DNA from: JAVDCA01 sp035293985
Lineage (GTDB): Bacteria > Pseudomonadota > Alphaproteobacteria > Rhizobiales > Xanthobacteraceae
Direction of reading: 5' to 3'
Assembly (NCBI GenBank): GCA_035293985.1
Contig: DATGLS010000037.1
Location: 186,001-250,000 of the forward strand
DNA length: 64,000 nucleotides
Positions 8,672 through 17,687 of this stretch are shown in pieces. A model generated the notes under the pieces. It was not told where the DNA came from, did not search any database, and worked only from the letters and a program-made list of their open reading frames with translations. The position numbers were made by a program, and so were the translations under genes. Every line of letters starts with the position of its first letter. Within the stretch, counting starts at the first letter, position 1.

Positions 8672-9979
8672 CTACCCGGCCCAGACCCACGCCTCCATCA
8701 TCACGGTCGCAGCCGGCACTGGAAGCGGCGCCGGCACCTCTACCGCCGAGAACGGCACCGGCGCGCCGCCGAGATACCGCTCCCACACCTTGTACACCGC
8801 ATGGAAATCGCGGATGTCCGTCAAAAACATCAGCACCCGAACCACATTCGCAAGCGAGCTGCCCGCGGCCTCCGCGATCCGCGCCATCCGCTCCACGATC
8901 ACCTTGGCCTGTGCCTCCGCCGAGGATCCGAAATACGGTTGCCGCGGATCGATCGCCGCCTCCTCCACCAGCCCATCCTGGTCCGCCGCCATCAGGGCCG
9001 AGATGAACACGAGATCTCCTGCCCGCGCCGCCTGTGGCTGGCAGCGGAATGCAGTCGGCACGCCCGCATCGATGTTGCGTCGCGCCGCCGCGCTGCCCGG
9101 CTTCACCGCGAGCACGTTGATTTCGATCTTGCCGTCATAAGGCGCGAGCCCGCGCTCGATGCACGGGATGACCGAATACGTCGGGCCGTTCTCGCCGAAG
9201 TGCCGCGTCCACGCCTCGTTGAAGGCGGAGTAGTCCTCGCGGTCGGTGAGATAGACCTGCGCGTGCACCACGTCCTGCAGCCGCGCGCCCGCGAGCGCGA
9301 GCGAGGCCTCCATGCGCTGCCTGATGATGAAATCGGTCTCGAGCTTGATCGGCTGCCCGCCCCATTGGGCGCCTTCCTGCATCAGCGCCGCGGCGGCGAC
9401 GCCGTTGCGGCGCGGCTCGTCGCCGATTGCGAGCGACGTGATGCCGGGGATGAAGATGAGATCGCTGACGGTGAGCGCCGGCGAATAGCCCGACGTCGGG
9501 CGCCCCTCGAGTTGCGCGTGCTTGAGATGCGTCACCGCGCAGCCGTCCCCGGGGATCACGGCCATCGCCTGGATGTTCATGTCGGCGCCGGGCAGCAGCA
9601 GCTTCTGCATCGCGATCGAGGTCGAGGGCGGGATACGGCCGTCAAGGAAGCGGCGGCGGACCTGCTGATAGGGCGGCACCGCCTTGACGGTCGCGTAGTA
9701 CTGGTCGGTGCGCACCAGGTTGGTGCGGTCGGTGCCGGCGGCGCGCAGCACCGCGTCGAGGTTGTCGAAGATGCGCTGCGCCTCCTTCTCGCGCTTGGGC
9801 AGGCCCGCATGCGGGGCGCGCTCGGCGAGCACGTCTGGCGCAATGCCATTGACGAGGTCCTGCGCCATCAGCCCGCTGGCAAAGACCCAGCGGCCGGCCT
9901 TGACCCCTTGCGCGAACCTCACCTTGCCGCGCCCGAGCTCGACCGGCAGCAGCGGCTCGACGGTTGCGCTCTTTGGCAT
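8672..9979 (-). CDS. Triple RidA (YjgF/UK114) domain protein
   Basis: The 435 residues consist of three consecutive RidA-like domains, at about 20-142, 165-302 and 312-434. Each has the family's alternating pattern, with G-x-x-V-F-x-S-G-x near the start (WVFASGLMAQ, LIFIPGITSL, LVFISALMAA) and a central helix followed by V-x-x-x-x-Y/F-L-T-D (VHAQVYLTDREDY, VRVLMFLTDIRDF). RidA proteins hydrolyse enamine/imine intermediates as trimers; here one chain could imitate a trimer. None of the domains shows the P-x-R arginine of active RidA (the sites read PPSTS, PTYSV and PFSAV). ATG 9979 was chosen because GGAG lies seven bases before it. Confidence 0.85.
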   Translation of the reverse strand: MPKSATVEPLLPVELGRGKVRFAQGVKAGRWVFASGLMAQDLVNGIAPDVLAERAPHAGLPKREKEAQRIFDNLDAVLRAAGTDRTNLVRTDQYYATVKAVPPYQQVRRRFLDGRIPPSTSIAMQKLLLPGADMNIQAMAVIPGDGCAVTHLKHAQLEGRPTSGYSPALTVSDLIFIPGITSLAIGDEPRRNGVAAAALMQEGAQWGGQPIKLETDFIIRQRMEASLALAGARLQDVVHAQVYLTDREDYSAFNEAWTRHFGENGPTYSVIPCIERGLAPYDGKIEINVLAVKPGSAAARRNIDAGVPTAFRCQPQAARAGDLVFISALMAADQDGLVEEAAIDPRQPYFGSSAEAQAKVIVERMARIAEAAGSSLANVVRVLMFLTDIRDFHAVYKVWERYLGGAPVPFSAVEVPAPLPVPAATVMMEAWVWAG

Positions 9980-10160
9980 CGTACGCTCCGTATCCATCAT
10001 GCCCAGCGCTGTGCCGGGCAGCCACCTCCTGGGTGGACGCGCATTTAGAAAGACCTCCATGGTCGGGACAAGCCCGGCCACGACGATTTGTGCCATGACG
10101 ATTTGCGCTTGGCACCTCTCCTGCTCCGCCGCAGAATGTTGCCCGCACAGAGGACAGTCG

Positions 10161-11147
10161 ATGCGTCACGCTCTCCGCTTCGCGCTGCTTACCGCGCTTC
10201 TCGTTGCGCCCGCGCCCGCGCGCGCCGACGAATACCCCAATCGCACCATCACGATGGTCGTGCCGTTCGCGGCGCGCGGATTGAGCGACGTGCCGGCGCG
10301 CATCATGGCGGCGATGCTCGCGGATCGCATCCACCAGACGATCGTGGTCGAGAACAAGCCCGGCGGCTCCGGCACCGTCGGCGGCGCCTTTGCGGTGCGC
10401 GCCGAGCCCGACGGTTACACGCTCTTCGTCAACTCGATCGCCGACGCGCAGAACCTCTATTTCCTGCCGGTGCCATACAATGCGATCGACGATTTCGCCA
10501 TGATCGGGATGATCGTCGAAGGGCCGCCGCTCGTGCTCGTCGTCGATGCCGGGCAGCCTTATCGCTCGCTCGCCGAGCTCATCGCCGACGCCCGGGCGCA
10601 CCCGAACAAGATCAATTTCGCGACCTCCGGGCCCGCAACATCGCCCGCAATGGCGCTCGCCCAGCTCAACTCGCTCGCCCAGACCTCGATCGTCGCCGTG
10701 CCCTATCGCGGCGCCGGTGAGGCTGCGCGCTACGTCGCGGGCGGCGCCGTGCAAGCGACCTTCACGTTCTACGCCCAGGCCAAGCCGCTCGCCGATTCGG
10801 GCAAGCTGCGCGCGCTCGCGATCGCCAGCCCGCAGCGCATCGCCACCTGGAGCGAGGTGCCGACCATGGCGGAGCTCGGCTACCCGAATTTCGATTACGG
10901 CGGCTTCGTCGGTCTGGCGGCGCCGGCAAAGACGCCACCGGCCATCATCGCCTTTCTCAACAAGGCGCTCAATGATGTGGTGCAGTCGAAGGTATTCAAG
11001 GATCGCATGGCCGCGCTCGGCATGAGCGTGCCGCCGGCCGCGCAGAACACACCGCAATATCTCACCGACTATTTGCGGAGAGAGACCAGGCGCCAAGCCC
11101 CGCTCGCCGCCCTGACAGGCATCACGCTGGTGAAGCCGGTGCGGTAG
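10161..11147 (+). CDS. Bug/TctC family periplasmic solute-binding protein
   Basis: A 328-residue tripartite tricarboxylate transporter receptor. The Sec signal runs to about residue 22 (LLVAPAPARA-DE). The family core is visible: YPNRTITMVVPFAARG, then VVENKPGGSGTVGGAFAVRAEPDGYT, then VPYRGAGEAARYVAGG, then EVPTMAELGYPNFDY. Such proteins bind carboxylates or similar small molecules. No TctA/TctB membrane subunits are nearby, so this is an orphan receptor. It is divergent from the RidA gene, with about 180 bases between the starts. ATG 10161 follows an AGAGGA ribosome site. Confidence 0.85.
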   Translation: MRHALRFALLTALLVAPAPARADEYPNRTITMVVPFAARGLSDVPARIMAAMLADRIHQTIVVENKPGGSGTVGGAFAVRAEPDGYTLFVNSIADAQNLYFLPVPYNAIDDFAMIGMIVEGPPLVLVVDAGQPYRSLAELIADARAHPNKINFATSGPATSPAMALAQLNSLAQTSIVAVPYRGAGEAARYVAGGAVQATFTFYAQAKPLADSGKLRALAIASPQRIATWSEVPTMAELGYPNFDYGGFVGLAAPAKTPPAIIAFLNKALNDVVQSKVFKDRMAALGMSVPPAAQNTPQYLTDYLRRETRRQAPLAALTGITLVKPVR

Positions 11148-11445
11148 AGCGAACATCGGTCCTCACCGGGCACGCGACCATTACCACACGCTATTTTTTG
11201 CACCTGCGAAACACACCTGCGGCGCATATGCGACATCGCGGACCGCGGATGCGCGCACATCGCGCATGACACCCACGCATGCGGGGTATATATCGGATGC
11301 AGGCCTTCGCGTCGTCCACTTGCTTCGACTGAGCGCGACAAGGGACCTGCGCAAGCCATTGGACATCAACATGACTCAGGCGGCTCACGGCTGCCCGCGC
11401 GAGCATGCACGGGATTGGGAGGAATAACAAACTCGGGAGGACGTC

Positions 11446-12828
11446 ATGAGGAAGCCGAACAGGCGTACGGTCATCAAAGGCTCCATCGGCCTCGCCGTCG
11501 CAGCAACCGTTGCACGCCCCTACGTCGCCAATGCGGCGGCCAAGACCGCGACCGCCTGGTGGAACCAGGGATTCGTGCCGGAGGAAGACGCATCCTTCAA
11601 GGCGATGGTTGCCGAGTACGAGAAGCAGAGCGGCAACAAGATCGACTACAGCCTGATCCCGACCGGGCCGCTGATGCAGAAGATGGTCTCATCGCTCACC
11701 AGCGGCGACGTCCCCGACATCATGTCGCACGACACGCAGGATGCGACGGTCGTCCCGCAGAATGCATGGAAAGACAAGCTCGTCGACCTCAGCGACATCG
11801 TCGAGCCGCTTAAATCCCAATTGCACCCCACCGCCTACCTGGCCTCGAGCTTCTACAACAGCGTCACGAAGCAGCGCGGGATGTATCAGGCGCCCTACAA
11901 GGCCTCCGTGCTCCCGTTCCATGTGTGGAATTCGCTGGTCGAGAAGGCCGGCCTCAAGGTGGCGGCCGCGCCGAAGACTTGGGATGCCTTCTGGGATTAC
12001 TTCAAGCCGGTGCAGACGGCGCTGCGCAAGAGCATGCGCGGGGTCTATTCGCTCGGCCTGCAGGCGACAACCAACGGGCCCGCCGACGGAAACAACCTCT
12101 TCGCCTACTTCCTCGCCGCTTATGGCGGCTACGGCATCGTCACGCCGGACGGTCAGGCGCACCTCGACGACCCGGCGGTCAAGCAGGCGGTGGTCAAGAC
12201 CATCACCTACATCACCACGGCATTCAAACAGGGCTACGTGCCGCCTGGCGCGCTCGACTGGGGCGACGCCGACGACAACAACGCCTTCCATGCGCGGCAG
12301 ATCGTGATCGACCTCGACGGGACCATCTCGACCGAGCTTGCGATGATCCACGATCCCGACAAGTACAACGACGCAGTCACACTCGCGCTGCCAAACGATA
12401 ATGCCGGCAAGCCGATCGCTTCGCCGATTACGGTCAGCGGCGCCTTCATTCCGAAAGGAGCGAAGAACGTGGCGGTCGCCAAGGAGTTCCTCAAATATGT
12501 GATCCAGCCGCAGGTGGCGGGCGCGTATCTGAAGGCGGGGCTCGGTCGCTGGCTGCCGGCCATTCCGTCGATCGTCAAGAACGATCCGTGGTGGACCGAC
12601 CCCAAGGATCCGCATCGGCTCGCCTACGTCACCCAGGGCATCTTGAAGGAGACGGTGCCGCACTTCTATGCGTACAATCCGGGAATATCGGAAGTGAACG
12701 CGGCGCAGATCTGGGGCACGGCCCATGCGAGCGTCATCCACGACGGCGCCACGCCGGAGGCCGCCGCCGATACGGCCTTGAAGCACATCGCCAAGATCCT
12801 GGCGAAGTATCCGATCGGCCAGGCCTGA
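11446..12828 (+). CDS. ABC transporter extracellular solute-binding protein (Tat-type signal)
   Basis: A 460-residue family 1 binding protein. The N terminus has a twin-arginine motif (NRRTVIKGSIGLAVA, cleavage likely after VANA), so it is probably exported folded. The remainder is the usual two-lobe sugar-type binder: AWWNQGFVPEEDASFKAMV, LTSGDVPDIMSHD, PYKASVLPFHVWNSLVEKAG and SPITVSGAFIPKGAKN. The ATG follows GGAGGA. Two permease genes begin 11 bases later, so this is the receptor of the ABC importer encoded through 16476. The ligand is not clear; carbohydrate or a polyol is the family default. Confidence 0.9.
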   Translation: MRKPNRRTVIKGSIGLAVAATVARPYVANAAAKTATAWWNQGFVPEEDASFKAMVAEYEKQSGNKIDYSLIPTGPLMQKMVSSLTSGDVPDIMSHDTQDATVVPQNAWKDKLVDLSDIVEPLKSQLHPTAYLASSFYNSVTKQRGMYQAPYKASVLPFHVWNSLVEKAGLKVAAAPKTWDAFWDYFKPVQTALRKSMRGVYSLGLQATTNGPADGNNLFAYFLAAYGGYGIVTPDGQAHLDDPAVKQAVVKTITYITTAFKQGYVPPGALDWGDADDNNAFHARQIVIDLDGTISTELAMIHDPDKYNDAVTLALPNDNAGKPIASPITVSGAFIPKGAKNVAVAKEFLKYVIQPQVAGAYLKAGLGRWLPAIPSIVKNDPWWTDPKDPHRLAYVTQGILKETVPHFYAYNPGISEVNAAQIWGTAHASVIHDGATPEAAADTALKHIAKILAKYPIGQA

Positions 12829-12838
12829 GGCGGACGCC

Positions 12839-13762
12839 GTGAGCAGCACGACGCTCGACGCCGTCCGCACGCTCTCTCCGCCGAAGGCGTCGCAAACGCA
12901 GGGCCGCCTTTGGCGCGGCGGCCTGCAAGGCTCGGAATTCACCTGGGCGGTCGCGTTCGTCGTGCCGTACGCGGCGGTGTTCGTCGCGTTCGTGGCCTAT
13001 CCGGTCGTCTACGGGCTGTGGCTCGGCCACTCGCCTGAGCTCTACGAGGAGATCTTCAACGACCCGCTGTATCTGCGCACCGTGGTCAACACGGTGATCT
13101 ATCTCGGCATCGGCGTGAACCTGAAGATGTTCGGTGCGCTCCTGCTGTCCGGCTTCTTCATGCGGCGGAGCTGGTGGACCAAAGGTCTGCTGCTCATCTT
13201 CGTGCTGCCGTGGGCGGTGCCGCAGCTGCCCACTTTCATCTCGATCCATTGGATGCTCAACGGCCAATGGGGCCTGCTCAACAACGTGCTGTGGGATGTC
13301 TTCGGCATCGACGGACCCGGCTGGCTCGACACCTCGCGCTGGCTCGCGCTCGGCTCGGTGATCGCCTCGCACATCTGGAAGTGGATGCCGTTCTGGACCG
13401 TCATCCTCCTCGCCGGACGCATGGCGATCCCGCAGGACGTGTACGATGCCGCCGCGATCGACGGCGCCACCGGCATGCAGCGCTTCACGTTCGTCACGTT
13501 CCCGCTGCTCGCCAACCTGTACCTGATCTGCACGCTGCTCTCGACGATCTTCACCCTGGGCGACTTCAACTCGGTCTATTTCGTCTCGGGCGGGGGGCCG
13601 GCGCTCTCCACCCACGTGCTGGCGACGCTCGGCATCCGTGATGCGTTCCAGATCGCGCGGCCCGATCTCGGGGTCGCCACCGTCATGACGGCGCTGCCGC
13701 TGATGATCCCGCTCGTCATCATCCTGATGCGCAAGCTGCGCACGACGGAGGTGCAGCTGTGA
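12839..13762 (+). CDS. ABC transporter permease, MalF type (first pair)
   Basis: A 307-residue inner-membrane permease with about six hydrophobic segments. The EAA loop that docks the ATPase is visible around DVYDAAAIDGATGMQRFTFV. The start is GTG at 12839, 11 bases after the receptor gene. It pairs with the next gene, which overlaps by four bases (GTGA). It is clearly similar to the permease at 14675-15589: SFVVPYAA-type N terminus, SGFFMRRSWWTKGLLL against SGFFARPRRWIKALLL, and GRMAIPQDVYDAAAIDGA against GRMAIPRDLYDAARVDGA. Confidence 0.9.
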   Translation: MSSTTLDAVRTLSPPKASQTQGRLWRGGLQGSEFTWAVAFVVPYAAVFVAFVAYPVVYGLWLGHSPELYEEIFNDPLYLRTVVNTVIYLGIGVNLKMFGALLLSGFFMRRSWWTKGLLLIFVLPWAVPQLPTFISIHWMLNGQWGLLNNVLWDVFGIDGPGWLDTSRWLALGSVIASHIWKWMPFWTVILLAGRMAIPQDVYDAAAIDGATGMQRFTFVTFPLLANLYLICTLLSTIFTLGDFNSVYFVSGGGPALSTHVLATLGIRDAFQIARPDLGVATVMTALPLMIPLVIILMRKLRTTEVQL

Positions 13763-14649
13763 GCGCGGTCACGGCGGAGGGGCGCGCCACGCTACGGCGG
13801 CGGCATCATCGGCTGCGACGCAACCTCAGGGAGGCGGCGGCGATCGGGCTTGCGCTGGTGCTCGTCGTGTGGACGCTCGCGCCGATCTACAACATGGTGT
13901 TCGTCGCGCTGGAGTCGCATGGCGACGTCTTCACCAGCAGCATCTGGCCGGCACGCCCCTCGCTCAAGAGCTTCTGGGTCGTGATGAGCGAGGGCTACTG
14001 GTACCTGCAGTATTTCTGGCACCAGTTCGGCAACAGCATCTACATCGGCGCCGCCACCACCTTTCTCACCCTGCTGATCGGCTCGCTGGCGAGCTTCTCG
14101 ATCGGGCGGATGCGGCTCAAGAACGGCTGGATCGTGAGCAACGCCGCGCTCATGACCTACGTGATCCCGGCATCGTTCCTGGCGATCCCGTTCTACAGCA
14201 TCATGATCAAGTACGGGCTCGCCAACAATCTCTGGTCCGTGATCTTCGCCGAGGTCACCTTCGCGACGCCCTATGCGATCTTCATCTTCCAGCAATACGC
14301 GGTCAGCATTCCGATCGAGCTCGACGAGGCGGCGCGGATCGACGGTGCCTCGCCGCTGCAGATCTATTTCCGCATCTACCTGCCGCTGATGGCGCCGGCG
14401 CTGGTCGCCGTCGGCACTTATGCGCTGCTGCTCGCCTGGAACGAATACCTCTATCAGTTCATGTTGCTGTCCTCGGTGCGCAGCATGACGGTGCCGGTCG
14501 CGCTCGCGCAGTTCCTCAACAGCGACGAGGCGCCGTGGAACTACATGATGGCGACCGCGATCCTCTACGCCATTCCGCCGGTGGCGATCTATTACGCGTT
14601 CCGCGGCCGCATGACCGCCGGACTCACGATGGGTGGCGTCAAGGGCTGA
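13759..14649 (+). CDS. ABC transporter permease, MalG type (first pair)
   Basis: A 296-residue permease with six predicted membrane segments and the EAA loop IELDEAARIDGASPLQIYF. It starts at GTG inside the stop of its partner, indicating translational coupling. With the MalF-type partner it forms the channel of a carbohydrate-type importer. Its closest local relative is the protein at 15586-16476 (shared WPARP/WPSHP region, FGNSIYIGAA against FGNSIFIGAA, EAPWNYMMATAILY against DAPWNYMMAIAILY). Confidence 0.9.
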   Translation: MSAVTAEGRATLRRRHHRLRRNLREAAAIGLALVLVVWTLAPIYNMVFVALESHGDVFTSSIWPARPSLKSFWVVMSEGYWYLQYFWHQFGNSIYIGAATTFLTLLIGSLASFSIGRMRLKNGWIVSNAALMTYVIPASFLAIPFYSIMIKYGLANNLWSVIFAEVTFATPYAIFIFQQYAVSIPIELDEAARIDGASPLQIYFRIYLPLMAPALVAVGTYALLLAWNEYLYQFMLLSSVRSMTVPVALAQFLNSDEAPWNYMMATAILYAIPPVAIYYAFRGRMTAGLTMGGVKG

Positions 14650-14674
14650 GTCGCACATTTCGCGCGGGAATGTC

Positions 14675-15589
14675 ATGAGCGGTAGCATTCTCGCCGCAAG
14701 AGATCCCGCCGCCCTCCAGCGGCCGCGGATGCTGCTCCGGCGCGGCCGCCTGCATCGCTCCGACCTCGCCTGGTCGATCGCTTTCGTCGTGCCCTACGCG
14801 GCACTGGTTACGGCCTTCCTCGTCTACCCGATCGGCTATGCGCTGTGGATGGGGAGCGATCCTGCCTTGTATGCGCAGCTGCTGAGCGATCCGCGTTATG
14901 TCCGGGTGGCAGTCAACAGCGTGCTCATGGTCGGGCTCGCCGTGACCGTGCAAATGTCGCTCGCCCTGCTCTTGTCAGGTTTCTTTGCGCGCCCCCGCCG
15001 ATGGATCAAGGCGCTGCTGCTCGTCTACGTCCTGCCGTGGACGCTGCCGGCGGTCCCGGCCTATCTGTCCTTCCACTGGATGTTCGTCGCCTACCCGCAG
15101 GGGCTCCTCGACAATCTGCTGACGACGCTGCTCGGCCTGGAGCCGGTCCACTGGTTCAGGAACGGCTGGACCGCGCTCGCCTGCGACACCGTGGCCAGCG
15201 TATGGAAATGGATGCCGCTATGGACGCTGATCTTCCTCGGCGGCCGGATGGCGATCCCGCGCGATCTCTATGACGCGGCGCGTGTCGACGGCGCATCGCC
15301 CTACCGCTGCTTCGTCCACATCACGCTGCCGTTGCTCGCCAGTCTTTACATCGTGAGCGCGTTGATCTCGACCATCTGGACGTTCGGCGATTATGCGCCG
15401 GTCTTGTTCGTGTCGGGCGGAGCGCCCGCGTTCCGCTCCGACGTCATCGCGACGCTCGGATTTCATTACGCCCTCGACTTCGCCGACCCGCCGCTCGGGG
15501 TGGCGGCGGCATTGTCGGTTCTGCCGCTGCTGGTTCCGGTCGTCCTCGTGCTGGTGCGGCGGCTCGATGCGATGGACCTGCAGCTGTGA
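14675..15589 (+). CDS. ABC transporter permease, MalF type (second pair)
   Basis: A 304-residue paralogue of the permease at 12839, with the same topology and the EAA loop RDLYDAARVDGASPYRCFV. ATG 14675 was taken as the start because it lies 25 bases after the preceding stop and begins a typical short hydrophilic leader. The gene overlaps the next permease by four bases, exactly as in the first pair, so the two-gene unit has been duplicated as a block. Confidence 0.9.
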   Translation: MSGSILAARDPAALQRPRMLLRRGRLHRSDLAWSIAFVVPYAALVTAFLVYPIGYALWMGSDPALYAQLLSDPRYVRVAVNSVLMVGLAVTVQMSLALLLSGFFARPRRWIKALLLVYVLPWTLPAVPAYLSFHWMFVAYPQGLLDNLLTTLLGLEPVHWFRNGWTALACDTVASVWKWMPLWTLIFLGGRMAIPRDLYDAARVDGASPYRCFVHITLPLLASLYIVSALISTIWTFGDYAPVLFVSGGAPAFRSDVIATLGFHYALDFADPPLGVAAALSVLPLLVPVVLVLVRRLDAMDLQL

Positions 15590-16476
15590 GCGCCGCCGTA
15601 ACGGCGGTGCGGCGCCGGCGCCATGCGCGCCATCGGATGGCGCAGGTGCTTGCCGCCGCAGGCTCGGTCCTGCTCGCAGCCGTGATCCTGATCTGGTCGC
15701 TCCTGCCCGTCTACAACATGTTTCTGGTCGCCCTCGACCGCACGGGACACAACGAGTTCATGGCCGATATCTGGCCGTCGCATCCGACGCTCGCCGCCTT
15801 CACGGCGCTGTGGACCGGGGACGACGAGGACGTGCGCGATATCTGGCCACAGTTCGGCAACAGCATCTTCATCGGCGCCGCCGTGACGGTCTTCACGGTT
15901 CTCGTCGGCTCTTGGGCGAGCTTCGCGATCGGTCGCATGCGGCTCGCCAAGGACCGTGCTCTGACCGGTGTGGCGCTCCTCACGTATGCGATCCCGTCGT
16001 CCGCTCTGATCGTCCCGTTTCTGCGGGTGATGCATGTCTACGGATTGATGGACGATCCGTGGGGAGTGATCGCCGTGGAAGTGACGTTCGCGACGCCCTA
16101 TGCCATTCTCGTCCTGCTGTACTACGCCAAACTCATCCCGTCCGAGCTCGACGATGCGGCGCGTATCGATGGCGCCTCGGTCGTTCAATTGTATCGCCAT
16201 GTCTATGTGCCGTTGATGGCACCCGCACTCGCCGCGGTCGGCACGTACGCGCTTCTCTTCGCCTGGAACGACTATTTCTATCAGTCCATACTGCTCGCGT
16301 CGGAGCGGCACGCGACCGTCGCAATGGGATTGGAGCAGTTCTTCGACGACGACGACGCGCCGTGGAACTACATGATGGCGATCGCCATCCTCTATTCCCT
16401 GCCGCCGATTGCGATCTTTTTCGCGCTGCGCCGCTTCATGGCGCGGGGCTGGGCGGCCGGCGCCCTCAAGGGCTGA
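15586..16476 (+). CDS. ABC transporter permease, MalG type (second pair)
   Basis: A 296-residue paralogue of the permease at 13759 and of the same length. The EAA loop reads SELDDAARIDGASVVQLYR. The GTG start lies in a GTGA overlap with the upstream stop. It is the last gene of the transporter cluster. No ATP-binding protein gene follows: the next gene is a TauE/SafE permease after a 343-base gap. The ATPase must be supplied from elsewhere, as known for MsmK-type shared ATPases. Confidence 0.9.
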   Translation: MSAAVTAVRRRRHARHRMAQVLAAAGSVLLAAVILIWSLLPVYNMFLVALDRTGHNEFMADIWPSHPTLAAFTALWTGDDEDVRDIWPQFGNSIFIGAAVTVFTVLVGSWASFAIGRMRLAKDRALTGVALLTYAIPSSALIVPFLRVMHVYGLMDDPWGVIAVEVTFATPYAILVLLYYAKLIPSELDDAARIDGASVVQLYRHVYVPLMAPALAAVGTYALLFAWNDYFYQSILLASERHATVAMGLEQFFDDDDAPWNYMMAIAILYSLPPIAIFFALRRFMARGWAAGALKG

Positions 16477-16819
16477 GCGTATAAGGGAGCGATGCAACGG
16501 AAACGTCGCCGCGCCGAAAGAGCGGGAGTAACGCCCCTTTCTCCGGACCTGGTCCTCTGGTCTGATTGCCGACAGCGTCGCCGAATAATTTTATTTTGGT
16601 AGTCATTCCAAGAAGCGAATGTGAAACCCGCGGAGGAAGATCATGCTCCAACAATACGGTGGAGCGTGCTGATAATTCGACGAAAAGTCTTCGCGCTGTA
16701 ACGCCATAGCCGGAACTCCACTGGCGACATCGCTGCTCTCATCTTCACGATATCGGCATCTGCTTGCGTGCCGGCCACGCCCCAGCGGATAATTAGTCGA
16801 ATCGATGCGGTAACCAGAG
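16477..16819. other. Gene-poor gap with a nine-codon reading frame behind a strong ribosome site
   Basis: This 343-base gap is visibly lower in GC than its surroundings. No normal gene fits. At 16643-16672 a nine-codon frame, MLQQYGGAC, is preceded by GCGGAGGAAGATC, a strong Shine-Dalgarno sequence at good spacing. It may be a leader peptide, a translated remnant of a lost gene start, or chance. Otherwise I see no clear terminator or operator. Confidence 0.35.
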
Positions 16820-17677
16820 ATGCTGCTGCTTCAAGCGCTTGATGTCCCTTACGTCGTCGCCGGCTTTCTCGTCGGAATGCTCGTCGGCCTGACCGGCGTC
16901 GGCGGCGGCTCGCTGATGACGCCGATCCTCATTCTGCTGTTCGGCACGTCGCCAGCGACCGCGGTCGGCACCGATCTGCTGTTCGCGGCCGCGACCAAGA
17001 CGGTCGGCAGCCTCGTGCACGGCTACAACCACACCATCGAATGGCGAATCGTCTTTCGGCTCGCGGCCGGCAGCATCCCGGCGACTGCGCTCACGCTTGT
17101 TCTGCTCGCCGCCCTCCACATGAGCAGCGGCGGCGCGCGCCATCTCATCGTGGCGGTCATCGCGCTGGCGTTGCTGCTGACCGCCGTGATGCTGATCGCG
17201 CGCGGCAAGGTGACGGCGTTCGCGGCGCCGCGCCTCGGCAGACTGGACGAATCCACGATCGCCAAGCTCACTGTCGCGATGGGCGCCGTTCTCGGCGTCC
17301 TGGTGACGGTGTCGTCGGTCGGCGCCGGCGCGATCGGCGTCACGGCGCTGGTCCTGCTCTATCCGCGCGTCGCGACCAAACGCATCGTCGGCTCCGACAT
17401 CGCGCATGCGGTGCCGCTGACATTGCTCGCCGGGCTCGGCCACGGAACGCTCGGCACGCTCGACCTGCACGCGCTCACGTGGCTGCTGGTCGGATCGTTC
17501 CCGGGCATCTTCATCGGCAGCGTGCTCTCGGCGCGCGTTCCCGATGTGGCGCTGCGCTACGTGCTGGCGACGGTGCTGTTCATCGTCGGCGGCCGGATGG
17601 CGCTCGACGTCGTCACGCAGACGCGCCCCAATGTCGCCGCGCTGAGCACCGTGGTGGCGCCGCGACCGGGACATTAG
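16820..17677 (+). CDS. TauE/SafE family membrane permease
   Basis: A 285-residue integral membrane protein with about eight hydrophobic segments. The N terminus VVAGFLVGMLVGLTGVGGGS is the family hallmark (G-x-x-G-x-G-G-G), and the second repeat starts at VSSVGAGAIGVTALVLLYP. Members export sulfite, sulfoacetate or other organosulfur anions or carry them in; the substrate here is not deducible. It converges on the aconitase-family gene, with ten bases between the stops. Confidence 0.85.
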   Translation: MLLLQALDVPYVVAGFLVGMLVGLTGVGGGSLMTPILILLFGTSPATAVGTDLLFAAATKTVGSLVHGYNHTIEWRIVFRLAAGSIPATALTLVLLAALHMSSGGARHLIVAVIALALLLTAVMLIARGKVTAFAAPRLGRLDESTIAKLTVAMGAVLGVLVTVSSVGAGAIGVTALVLLYPRVATKRIVGSDIAHAVPLTLLAGLGHGTLGTLDLHALTWLLVGSFPGIFIGSVLSARVPDVALRYVLATVLFIVGGRMALDVVTQTRPNVAALSTVVAPRPGH

Positions 17678-17687
17678 CGCTCGCCGA

